A DNA stretch of 23,222 nt from NCBI RefSeq assembly GCF_000003605.2, contig NW_003131859.1:412327-435548 (forward strand), written 5' to 3'. The translations under genes were made by a program, and so were the position numbers. This DNA comes from Saccoglossus kowalevskii (lineage: Eukaryota > Hemichordata > Enteropneusta > Harrimaniidae). Within the stretch, counting starts at the first letter, position 1. Each line of letters opens with the position of its first letter. Shown here piece after piece: positions 9,626 to 19,820 of the stretch. The notes under the pieces are model-generated. The model was not told where the DNA came from. It made no database searches and saw nothing but the letters and a program-made list of their open reading frames with translations.

Positions 9626-9656
9626 CGTTGCATTGCATTGTGGGCCGGCCGGCCGG
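9600..9656 (-). promoter_or_regulatory. USPL1 core promoter region (YY1-type and ZNF143/THAP11-like motifs)
   Basis: On the minus strand the order is a GGCCGGCC run (9643-9656), CCCACAATGCAATGC (9644-9630) and AATATGGCGGCG (near 9611-9600). ATGGCGGC is the core of YY1 sites that lie just inside many animal transcription starts, and the CCCACAATGC word resembles part of the ZNF143/THAP11 element. There is no TATA box. The motif identification is from memory and not from a matrix scan. Confidence 0.45.
9643..9656. repeat. GGCCGGCC palindrome run
   Basis: A short self-complementary (GGCC)n run directly upstream of the putative USPL1 start site; it is the most GC-rich point of the window and probably part of the promoter. 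Confidence 0.6.
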
Positions 9657-9714
9657 TTGTATGGGTTTTTTGTAGGCCGGATTTCTTTGTATGTTTCGTA
9701 CGGTCTATGCATTA

Positions 9715-9749
9715 AACCACAGTCCCTCTATCATAGAGGGACTGTGGTT
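9715..9749. repeat. perfect 35-bp palindrome (17-bp arms, 1-nt centre)
   Basis: AACCACAGTCCCTCTAT (9715-9731), a single C, then its exact reverse complement (9733-9749). It is followed by a second smaller inverted repeat, GGGAATTTATTCCC, at about 9778-9791. No ORF or polyA tail goes with it. It could be a MITE end, a dispersed repeat, or a cruciform-forming regulatory site just upstream of the USPL1 promoter. Confidence 0.9.
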
Positions 9750-9791
9750 AAACGCAGCAAACTCGGGACTGTGGACGGGGAATTTATTCCC

Positions 9792-11035
9792 GAAAATGGG
9801 ACAGACACAAAACACAGTCATAATACTTTTTTTAGTATCTTCTCTTCCACTTTTTGTTTTTAATTATTGTAAGTTTTTTATGTCGACACAGAGGAATAAC
9901 ACCTAAACAGCGAGGGATGAATTTTGAGCCAACTATACATTCTGCGTGGTATTATGATACATTTCTGGTTTTGGTGCCACAAAGGCCATTTTGTCTCAGT
10001 ATTAAATTATGTAAAAAAATAAAATAAAACTCATGTCTCCAATAATGGAAGTGTATATCTTTGGTATTTTCGCAATCTGTAACATAAATGACCTTACCTT
10101 AGTTTCCACGTCGAGCGTTTTTGTTATGTGATTTTTAGGCTATGTTATAGAGTAAGTATGTCATGGAAACTGCCTGTTCTATGGTTTAGCCTGTCTGTTG
10201 GAGTCGCCGGTTAGTATCATTATTGATATCAAGTAGCATTCTTACGCTGCAAGGAAAAACTCATAATGTTTGAGAAAGTTGGTCATAAATCGCATGGCAA
10301 TGTTCATCGGTTTATTGTGTAAAATCATGGAGCTATTGTTTCATGGCACCATAAAATAGCATTCTTTTGTGTGTTACAGTGACGTATTCTGAGAAATTTG
10401 TCCTAATATTTTTGCCCACTATCCTCTAAAATACATACTTTTCAGTCAATATCCTTATATTGCCAGGAACTACAATTTATTGGAAAATAAGTAAATTCTC
10501 GGTATTTAAAATCGTGAGTAGGCTTAAACCTTAACAAATAAATTACATACATAGAAGACAGTGGACGGCCATCTTGTCTCCACAGTACAAATAAAACGGT
10601 ATTCATCATTTTGAAAAGATTCACCAGGCGCGGATTTTGTACTACAAGCAACCGATTGTGGCCGACCGATCCATTTTGGAATATCATCGTGATAATAGTT
10701 TCTATTATTATCTATCGAATTACTACACCGAAATTTAGTTCGAGGTGATTTATCTTCAAACCCATATTTCAAATTCGAGGCAATTATGAAATATTGTTTA
10801 CAATATATATAAAAATGTATGCAAATGAGATGTGAACAACTCCACCAAAATTTAAAATATTCTTTCCACCATAATTATGACTCTAATGTGATTTTTTTTA
10901 CCTCAACAATATTAGCTAGTATATTGTATTGTATTGTACCGTATAAGTTTATTATGATCCTTTGCGTGTTTGTAATATTACTTAGCTTTATTTAGCATTC
11001 TGTGTAGTTGATTAACTTTACTGTATCTTAGTGTA
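9792..11035. other. non-coding stretch; possible second YY1-type site
   Basis: No coding exon recognised. At 10563-10577 the minus strand reads ACAAGATGGCCGTCC, a close match to a YY1 core in promoter-like context, but the ATG inside it opens only nine codons. Minus ORFs at 10442-10772 (about 80 codons in two frames) have no recognised domain. It could be an alternative USPL1 first exon; no strong donor was found nearby. Confidence 0.35.
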
Positions 11036-11200
11036 GTTTAGTTTAGTTTAGTTTAGTTTATTTAATCTTATTTTATTTTATTTTATTTTATTTTATTTTA
11101 TTTTATTTTATTTTATTTTATTTTATTTTATTTTATTTTATTTTATTTTATTTTATTTTATTTTATTTTATTTTATTTTATTTTATTTTATTTTATTTTA
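11036..11200. repeat. (GTTTA)5 then (TTTTA)26 microsatellite
   Basis: GTTTA is repeated five times at 11036-11060. After a 10-base interruption, TTTTA is repeated 26 times without error at 11071-11200. A looser (TATTG) run lies at about 10921-10936. On the minus strand the array would read as (TAAAA)n following AAAATAAAGATACAA, compatible with the tail of a non-LTR retroelement in minus orientation, but no retroelement body was recognised. Confidence 0.95.
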
Positions 11201-12900
11201 TTGTATCTTTATTTTTATATGACCATAGAACAACTCACTGTAGTTCGTTTTAGCGTTGAATAAATAAATATCAAGATGACATTTTACTATGTACATGTTT
11301 TATACCGATATTATGTGTTTGCACTGAATTCACACTGATTCCTGTAATTCATTGTTTTGTTTTTTTACATCTAAAAGCGTATTTTTGATTTGTAAGAAAT
11401 TGACAATTTTCCATTCAATAAGTTGTATGGGTGGTATAACTTTCTAATCTTATCACAATTGAAAATACAGACTCGTTTAATTATCCATCTGGTCAGGGTA
11501 GGGCACAAAAATGACTTCTTCCCTCATTGCCACAACCGTTAATCCCCCAATAATCTTTAAGTTACCAAAACTTCAAGTTGTTGACAATAATTTCTGCTCT
11601 TATTTGGATATGTTTAATGAACAAATATTGAATTTGAATGAAATTTCGAACAAACCAAACACATATATATGTGATCAAATAAATCACCCACTTGAAAAAT
11701 ATTTCGTTTGTGGAAACGTCAATTTCGATCAAACATGTGTCTAATGTTCCGTGCTTAATTTGCATTGTGTTTGTGAGTACGGATTGAACTGTGACCCATG
11801 CATCGTGACGACTATCATACAAATACTCATATCACGTGTGTATTTAGCATTCCGCCGAAAATGCCGAATACAAGTGTTATCGTGCCGATTGATTCCGAAT
11901 AACTTTTGGCGAATATTGGCGAACTGATCATTGTTACGTTCTAACTCATACTAGTATTACCAGTCTGAGGTTCTAACTGACATCGGGGCCAAGTTGTGCA
12001 TAGTTTTTATCTATATCGTAATATTTTTACATGTTCTTGACCCGATGTAGTCATGGATTTCAGGTAGCGTCTGGTTCGTTGAGCGTGTACCACAAATTTT
12101 GTTGTTGTCACAGATATGACTGATATACATCATGATAATGTTAGCGTGATGCAATGTAAGTATATACAGAATTAAACATCATCCAAGTTTTGTTCAAGGT
12201 AGTGACAGAATAATGCATTTACTATTTTTTACTGAACATATAACTATATAAATGCGTATATATTCAGGATGCTTGGACTTGAAGACGATACGAATGACTA
12301 CAGTTGCTCGTCAAATGAAATACGGAACAAGCCAAACCAACAGACCCGACAAAGGAATAATGTTTTTTTTTTTTTTTTTCACCAATGAATGTGTTACCGG
12401 ATTCAAGATGTCTTATATTGCTTCGTTTGCTCAATATCTTGCAACAGAATTGTAGATATGTCGACAATACACCGACAATAACGACCAGACAAGTTCATCC
12501 GTTGGTATGTTTCTGATTCCGTATATATCAGCCATAACTTAATCTCGTGTACAAACAATGACTTGAAACGAATATATATCATATTTTCGATAGTACACAC
12601 ATTGTCACATCAAATTTGTGGGAACAGATTTTAACAATTTGAGTTTTAATTTGGAACATTAATTAATAAGGCTGAGAAATGCAATATAAACATTTTCTTG
12701 TTATTGTTCAAATTCCTGGCCCATCTTTTCTGAAATCATGTACCTACATTGTCGACCGTCTTATTCGGTTGTCATCACAGATCACTGACCTTCTACAAAG
12801 ATCGTAAAATGAAACTGTAATCAATTCCTAAAAAGCAGTTGTAAAATCAAATTATCCAGTTCCAGTATAATTCAACGATATATAATGACAGTAATATTTT
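11201..12900. other. non-coding stretch, no gene recognised
   Basis: AT-rich sequence with scattered short ORFs (11511-11744 +, 77 codons; 11562-11822 -, 86 codons) that overlap each other antisense and show no domain. A T-run of about 18 occurs at 12363-12380. No splice-flanked exon was seen. Confidence 0.4.
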
Positions 12901-12914
12901 ATATATTGGAACCC

Positions 12915-13124
12915 CGATTGGGACATTTACCTGTAAAAACTTAGCGCCAACTGCCACCTATCTGTTGACAGTGTATGCTATTGTGTATTGCGCCCCCACG
13001 GGGCAGATATGTGCAACGGGACAACTGATAATAGCAACGCTTTCGACAACAACGTACGCCAACCCTTTTGACGGACATGGGAGGTGTCCTCCTCTGTTCC
13101 AGCTCATTTGCCACAGAATCGAGG
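12915..13124 (+). promoter_or_regulatory. possible RITA1 promoter / non-coding first exon
   Basis: This is the most GC-rich patch upstream of RITA1. It ends in GAATCGAG|GTTTGT near 13124, which could serve as a donor to the acceptor at 14951. A GACGCCATTTT (YY1-like) word lies just downstream at about 13244. No ATG here reads through to RITA1 because an in-frame stop (15017-15019) precedes its start. The call rests on composition and position only. Confidence 0.25.
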
Positions 13125-14951
13125 TTTGTAAACGTATTTATCTATTCCAGTGTTTTCAAATTTGGGATGGTTACGCATTATTACAGTAAGCCGTGATATT
13201 TTGAGATTTAGACGGTTGGATCCTACTTGTGATATCCAAAGGCGACGCCATTTTAATTCAGAATACCTGCCTTTTTGGCAATCACGATGTTTTTGGCATT
13301 CCCGAGCTCAGAATGGACTACTAAACATCCAACTATATATTTGTTATGAACAGATTTATTTGTAATTACAGTTATCGGATTGTTTGGCTTAATCTTTTGC
13401 GTTTTACCCTCCGGTAATATTGTACTGGGATAGTCTGCACAAAACCTTCCGAGTATTGTAACTACAGCCGTTACCCTGTAGTGGTAGTATGTCCATGGTG
13501 GTACATGTACTGTGGTTACAGTATGTCACTTGTCCCTACAAGGAAACCGAGAATGTAATGAAAGTGTTATTAGTCAAATGTGTATAATTTCTGAAGACCA
13601 AAGTATTCCAGATTTATAATAATTGTATTACCGCAATAATATAATCTGATTTATCATAATAGCAATTTTCATTAATTTTACAACAATTTGAGGCTCAGTG
13701 GCGCTAAAAAGTTATTGAAGGTCATCGAAACCACCTCAAGGGGGAAAACAGTTTAAGTTCCCCATTCATGTGAAAAATTCACAATATATGGCCAGTGGAG
13801 GAATTAACCATTAATATTTCAAGGTGGGAAGTGGTTATATTATATTTCGTTGTTGGCTTCTCACTAAAACACTGCCATGGATCCTGCTATAGAAATAAAA
13901 AGTGGTTGTGTAATGTATGGAAAGACTGCAACATTCATATCTAAGTGATATCAACAAGAATTCGCTGATTCTGTTCTAAACATTTTGGATTTCGGCATTC
14001 CCATGGTGTATCCTTGGATGGAAAAGATGTATAATAATAAGGTTATTATGAAGATACCTTGTAATAACCTAATATTATTATACATCTAGCACCAGAAACA
14101 TGAGAATTTGCTATTCCATAAAAAACTGTATTATTACTTGTTCCAAAACTTATCAGCACTCTTTATATGGGATAATCATTCAAGGTTATTGTTGTATTAT
14201 TGGAACAACTTCTTTTGTATACATGCAGAATGCAGAAGTGCTATAGTTCAGGAAAGAAACAGAATCCCATCACTGAATGTCACACAAAACGTTTTTTCGT
14301 TTCCAATTTCAGCTACTGATATAATCTCTCATTAAATTGATAATAAGTTTACCAAAATAATCATGCAAAGTATACACTATGCTACAGTCCAGGTCACATT
14401 GACCTTTGCTACTTGCATATTTTTCAGTATTCTCTTGTTAATCTTGTATGATCATTTTTAAAAGGTCAATGTCCAGGTATTATTTATTTATTTTTTATCT
14501 CCCTGTGTCACCGATTTAGTTTGATATTTATCCCAAATCTTACTTGTATTACTTTACTTTATATGTTATATGATTATTAACCTTTTCACCTCCAGTTCTC
14601 TCAATTCATCGCAAATTCACAAAATAGTCTGCACTTTTGAAGATTGGGACAAAATAGCCGAACTTTTTTAGTAAAAACTAAAAATTGGCTCAAATTTTAT
14701 CTGTTAGCTCCATAATTGGAGTTCATTTCTAGTATTGAAAAATATAAGAAAAAGGGTGAGAAAGTATGGTGGTGAAAAGTATGTAATTGTGTTTGATAAC
14801 TAGCTTAACTAGATAACTAGCTTAATACAACTAAAATATACACATACAATTAGTAGCTCAATTTTAAACTTTTCAAGTTCGCTATAACTTAGATATTGCT
14901 GATAAGTTTTCTCTACTGAATTACAATTAACTGTTATTTCCTTGATTACAG
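13125..14951 (+). other. region upstream of RITA1 (possible 5' intron)
   Basis: Mostly AT-rich with no convincing ORF. It holds the second copy of the 27-bp dispersed word (13961-13987) and a 63-bp hairpin (14025-14087). TTATTTCCTTGATTACAG ending at 14951 is a good acceptor, which suggests that a leader intron of RITA1 ends here. A tandem duplication of GATAACTAGCTTAA lies at about 14795-14826. Confidence 0.4.
14025..14087. repeat. hairpin inverted repeat, 24-26-bp arms
   Basis: AGATGTATAATAAT...AGGTTATTA (14025-14048) is matched by its reverse complement (14062-14087) apart from a 3-base insertion in the right arm; the loop is about 13 bases (TGAAGATACCTTG). It probably represents a small MITE or a hairpin-derived repeat. 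There is no RNA-gene homology I recognise. Confidence 0.85.
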
Positions 14952-15034
14952 GACATTGATTTAGACGACAGCAATCACCATTCAGATGTTCATTCAATAC
15001 TGTGATTACATAATCATAATCTCACTACAATAAG
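14952..15034 (+). other. RITA1 5' UTR segment
   Basis: Sequence between the acceptor at 14951 and the start codon. It has an in-frame TAA at 15017-15019, which fixes ATG 15035 as the first possible start of this frame. Confidence 0.5.
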
Positions 15035-15643
15035 ATGGCTACAACTTATTCCAATCCTAACATCAGACAACAGCCATCTGAACTTTTGGTCACTGGAAAT
15101 CGCCCAGTGAGTGCGTCAGGTTCCCGACGTAATCCTTACCATAAGGTCGGTGGGAGTTCATCTGTGGACGAAACATTGTTTGGTCGTCCTTTGCAAGAAG
15201 CAACTTTTGAGCCTCCATGGGTTGATAATCCTAGAAACAATGCAATCAAACCCAGACCTCAAAAACCTTTACTGTGGACTCCACCAAGTAATAATAACAG
15301 CACTTGCAGGGTCAATTCAGGTTTTCGTCCAAATACCCCAACCCGGTTGTACAACAAGTATCGACTGAAGAAGCATACACCGTCATATGTTGACGAATCT
15401 TTGTTTGGTCCTAAACTTCAAGAGGCTAATTTTGACCCTCCGTGGGTCAAGAAAGAAGAGCAACAGAAAACGAAACCTTATTTATGGAGTCCACCAGTTT
15501 GTGGAAGTCGCTGCACTATGTCAAGCAGACCTAATTCAGCTCGGTCCGTTTCAAAGGCATACACTGGTACTGGCAGCAGGCCTTCGTCTAGAGCTGGCAG
15601 TGTCAGAACATCAACACCAAAGAATTTACCACCATGGCGATAA
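15035..15643 (+). CDS. RITA1: RITA1-like RBPJ-interacting and tubulin-associated protein, 202 aa
   Basis: RITA1 binds RBPJ (CSL), moves it out of the nucleus and dampens Notch signalling; it also binds tubulin. Uninterrupted 202-codon frame; ATG 15035 sits in AAGATGG and follows an in-frame stop. Family hallmarks remembered from vertebrate RITA1 are all present: SVDETLFG (43-50), FEPPWV (58-63), NKYRLKKHTPSYVDESLFG (107-125), FDPPWV (133-138) and a C-terminal PPW plus basic residue (199-202). The RBPJ-binding core LLWTPP is at 79-84. PSELLVTG (14-21) resembles the vertebrate N-terminal export segment. Residues 1-84 and 106-154 are tandem copies of one module, giving a second LW(S)PP at 150-154 where, as I recall, human has only one. 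The C-terminal third is Ser/Arg-rich, as expected for the tubulin-binding tail. Human is about 269 aa. Confidence 0.88.
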   Translation: MATTYSNPNIRQQPSELLVTGNRPVSASGSRRNPYHKVGGSSSVDETLFGRPLQEATFEPPWVDNPRNNAIKPRPQKPLLWTPPSNNNSTCRVNSGFRPNTPTRLYNKYRLKKHTPSYVDESLFGPKLQEANFDPPWVKKEEQQKTKPYLWSPPVCGSRCTMSSRPNSARSVSKAYTGTGSRPSSRAGSVRTSTPKNLPPWR

Positions 15644-16562
15644 TACAATTTTCCGCTTGAAATCGCTTACAGGACTTTTACTTAATGCATTTGTCTGCAT
15701 TCACACAATATAGCTTTACAGCAGTTATAAAAAAATATACGGACAGAAGATGACATTCCAAACACTTTTTTCGTCCAATCTAGAACTAACAACACCATTT
15801 TATTGACACGCTCACAACTTAGAGCAATTCTATTATTACACTAAACGAGAGCAAAGTACACACAATTTAGATTATTTCATTTTTTTCCTAGACAAGGGTA
15901 TCAAAACAAACAAGTTATTTTGTTTGAAATGTTATTTTTAATGGTTATGACCAACTAAATCTAAATCAAAACATATTATTCACTTGCATTACTTAGAATA
16001 CCAAAGGAGTTTTATTGACTTGACTTTACATGAAAATTCCCAGACTACTGTAAAAAATGTCTTTTTAGTTAATTTAAGTTCAATTTAGTTTTATATGTAA
16101 TTTTGTTACATGTAATTCATAAATTAAGATGCATTGAGTCAATTCGCCAAAATGGTATATAGCTAATTTAAAATGTTCTACAGTACGTTACATGTAGAAA
16201 ATCAGGATACTTAAATGTACAAAACTATTTTATTCATGTGATGATGAAAAGACATTTTCTGTTGCATGTTAGAACTCAATAATTTATATGGTGAGATCAC
16301 TTTAGGATTTTGTGAGAAGTCCTGCTACAATTCATTACCCATGCATTATTTTATTTCACTTCACAATGTCTCAATCATTCAAAGGTGGTTAGAAGGTATA
16401 TCACAATACTTTCTCGCCCAAATTTCAATTGAATTTTCAGTTTTCACTCAAAATATTTGGCTATTTTTGTCCCAATCTTCTGACAGAAAATGCAAACCAA
16501 AAAGAAGACTATTTTTTGAAGACTAGGATACAGTTTTCTGTTTATTTTTTCAATAAAATAAA
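15644..16562 (+). other. RITA1: RITA1 3' UTR with tandem AATAAA
   Basis: The first canonical signals after the stop are two overlapping AATAAA at 16552-16557 and 16557-16562, implying a 3' UTR of about 0.9 kb, AT-rich and without convincing ORFs (the 86-codon frame at 16266-16526 has no recognised domain). Confidence 0.5.
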
Positions 16563-19385
16563 ATATCATGGGAGTGTGTAAATGTCAAAAACTAGGTAAT
16601 AAATAAACCCGCGAAATTTATTGACAAAAACACCAAAAAGTAAACAAGACATACAGCAAGTCTAGAATTTGTGATGAAAAGCAGGAACTGATGGTGAAAA
16701 GGCTAAGAGGGAAAAAACAAAATTTGATATTCACTATTATTGTTTATTATTTACGCATCTAAAACATTTACATGCTTCTAGCGTTGAATCTATGTGGCAT
16801 TCCACTCACTATACACCACTCTACCACCCAGCCCTAATATCCCAAAGAACACTGAACAAGAAGTCTAGTTTACACTAGCATTGTACCAAAGTGTTTCATA
16901 GATTCATGTTTTACCATGACAGACTCAGAACTAAGATTTGATTTACTTATTGAAGAAAACTGTGTGTCACTGTAGCTAATATACATGTACTGTAAAATCT
17001 GTATCAGAAGCTGCATCCCTAATAGAAGTCGCACCAATTCTTTTTGAATAACTGAGAACCAAAATTCATCATTTCTCATATGTGTAGATGCTCTAATAGA
17101 AGCTGCATCCCCTCTGTTGCATTGTACCATTTTAATAATAGCCGCAGCTTCTTATACAGATGTTACAGTATATATTGTATTTGGGGTACGTGTGGGCTAT
17201 TGTACTATATTAAGTATATGGTAATTCCACAAGAACTATCCAGCCCACTGCATCCAATAAACACTCTTGTATATAGCATTGTAATTTCATCAATTGCTGA
17301 TGTAAGTTATTTTCTATGAAATTTCAAGATTGTTTTTTTTATAAGGAGTTGGCAACTGTAACAAACCGCTCCTAATATTTTGCATGGTGAGATTTGCCCA
17401 AAACTTGATGTCCACACAAATACAAATAAATGGTAAGGTGATGACCAATGATTCTGGCTTTGTCTTTGATGGGAGTCTTAAAATAAGATCACTAGCAAGA
17501 TTTGATTTATAACAGTGATGTACATTATTGAGAAACATCTACAGTATTACGTCTGTTGGTAGTTTCAGTAGAGACAGTCGTTTTATGTACATATATGATA
17601 TTTAAATAGAGTGAATACAGTACCCACATCAATTGGCTGCGCGTGATTGTATTTGGATGTAAATATTGATTATTTTTAAGGTCAATGTCATCAGATAATG
17701 ATTTTAATGTAATTTTATAATTATTTAAATGTGTGGCCATGAAAATGACATTGTTTCTCATAAATGTTTTTCTCAGACACGCTTAAAATTGAGTGGTTTA
17801 TTCTGAGTGTGCATAATCATGTCATTTGCTTAACATGTTTGGATTTGATATTAAAATAATATCTAGCAAATTATTAATTTGTGTTTGTGTCATTTCCAGT
17901 ATTTATTTTTTTCTTTTTGATATACAGACCTCCCAATTCTGGAATGATTGAAAATGCAGTCTTGTCAACAATTTTAACACGCCGACTTTGAGTATACATG
18001 TATTTAGTATTTTGTTGATATTGCATTTTGATATGTACACTCTATAGTAATTTATGGAAAAGAATTTTCTTTTTGCATTTGGAAATTAATGTAATGGTTT
18101 TTACCAGTAATTCTTAACCTGTCAATTAATACATTATTAACCCTGTCATTTTTCCTGTCACAATTTTGGTCAAGTCACATTTTTCTTTTTTTTTTCTTTT
18201 TTTTTTCTTGGCAATTCTTTGTTTATTTCAGACCAAATATACACCCATTGGCTACAGATCTTGATGAAAAAATTCAAAAAAAAATGAAAAATATTTTGTA
18301 GGTTCAGTTTTGTAAATTATGACAAGTTTATTTTGGAGTTCAAAAGTTCAAAGTGCACAACCCAGTACAGTGGAGTGGTTGCTCCACAAATTCACATGGA
18401 AAATTTGTTATTTAATGGTTTGGACAAATATATACATATATTTTTTACACTGGCCATATTTGTGTGGTTGCGATAAATATATTTATCCAATGTGACTGAA
18501 TTCTACTCAATGCACAGAATTATTATATTTATAAGGTATCTGCAGCAATCCAACCAATCAGTTTTGTGCCGATTGACAGTGTTTTATCGCACTCAATATA
18601 CATTATTAAGCATGGAAATGTCCTCGAAATACTTTCGCGTTTGACGAATCCCACGCGATGTTTGACGCGACTACGACGCTATGACCTTTGTTTGTCCTGT
18701 TTTTACGTTCGATTTCACGCATAACGCATGATTCTCGCAGTGAACAGAAAATGGTCTATTGAAAACTTTGGGTGAACAAATTTGAGAGAAAAAACAAAAC
18801 ATTTTATGATGAATAATGTCATAATATGTGGATACAATATTCAGCCCCCCCCCCCTCAAGTTTGAATGACGAACCCCTAGGTTAAGCGGTATTAGACATT
18901 AGTGTATTGCCCATAACATAATAAAAAAATTGCTTTATTTACTTACTTAGGGGTGCATCATTAGAAACTCAAGGGGGCGATGGCCAAATTTAGAATGGTC
19001 AGTTCATTAAATCAATAACCTTGTATTATTATAAGTGATAATACTGCTCTAAAAAATACAATACTCAAACTGCCACATCAGTATACTTTTGCAATAACTC
19101 ACACAAATTCAATAGATAAATATAAATGTACACACACTGGCACACACTAGTTTGACCAAAGTTTATTTTTTATCAAAGCTATCCACAAATTTCAATGACA
19201 AATATTATCTCGGTGACACTATAATTTAGTAAAAAAATTCCTCTCCAGCTTACATTTCGCCTACATTTCTAACATGAAGACAGAATGTAATTTCCGGAAA
19301 TACTCTCACATCAACATTGAGACTGAAAAGTTGTCTGCATCAGGGTATGCTCTCATATTTTGTATTGGGTACCCCTCCATTTAGT
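16563..19385. other. intergenic stretch between RITA1 and the MS4A-like gene
   Basis: No gene recognised. Noted items are repeated CTAATAGAAGCTGCATCCC-type words at about 17010-17130 with an inverted relative (AATAGCCGCAGCTTCTT) at about 17138-17154, a T/C-rich run at 18181-18209, and a CpG-richer patch at 18600-18735 without an ORF. A C-run of about 12 occurs at 18845-18856. Short ORFs at 16870-17761 and 18671-18859 look random. Confidence 0.4.
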
Positions 19386-19536
19386 TTTCTGACACATTCA
19401 TACCATATTTGGATATTTCTGACACATTCATACCATATTTGGATATTTCTGACACATTCATACCATATTTGGATATTTCTGCCATGTTCATACCATATGT
19501 GGATATTTCTCTCACATTCAATACCATATTTGGATA
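19386..19536. repeat. 30-bp tandem repeat, five units
   Basis: Units begin TTTCTGACACATTCATACCA at 19386, 19416 and 19446 (identical), then two diverged units at 19476 and 19506 (the last 31 bp). The multiple-of-three period keeps one + frame open (FLTHSYHIWI), which is an artefact. It lies 3' of the MS4A-like gene, possibly in its 3' UTR or flank. Confidence 0.95.
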
Positions 19537-19652
19537 TTTTAAATGTATATCCAGAAGTTAATGAAAAACAAAAGTGAGCTTTCCAAAAAGCTGACCCTAA
19601 TGATTAAAACAAGTATTTTTTTTCTTTTTGATTGTTATTTGGAAGTTGTTGG

Positions 19653-19820
19653 TCATGTGTCTTGTCCATCCACTTCCTCTACCACTGTTGCAAGTGGAAG
19701 TGTTGGTTCATCTGTGTGTTTGGTTGGTACATAGACTGCTCCATCTTGCCTACGGTTACCCGCTGACCGTGGTGCCTTGCGGATCGGCCGCTTATGTGCA
19801 GTGACGGGTACAATGTAAAC
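19653..19820 (-). CDS. MS4A-like terminal exon: cytosolic tail, 56 codons
   Basis: The acceptor TCTTTGTATATAAATAG ends at 19821. In phase 0 it encodes VYIVPVTAHKRPIRK and continues with a polar tail (RSAGNRRQDGAVYVPTKHTD, then acidic EEVDGQDT) to TGA at 19655-19653. The tail holds AVYVP and a KRPIRKAPR basic run and has no hydrophobic segment. The first minus-strand AATAAA after the stop that I see is at about 19162-19167. Confidence 0.68.
   Translation of the reverse strand, partial: VYIVPVTAHKRPIRKAPRSAGNRRQDGAVYVPTKHTDEPTLPLATVVEEVDGQDT

Noticed and set aside
15111-15713. Other + strand ORFs of 85 and 108 codons
   Set aside because: They are out-of-frame shadows of the RITA1 coding sequence.
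19317-19577. 86-codon + strand ORF
   Set aside because: Its open frame is produced by the 30-bp tandem repeat.
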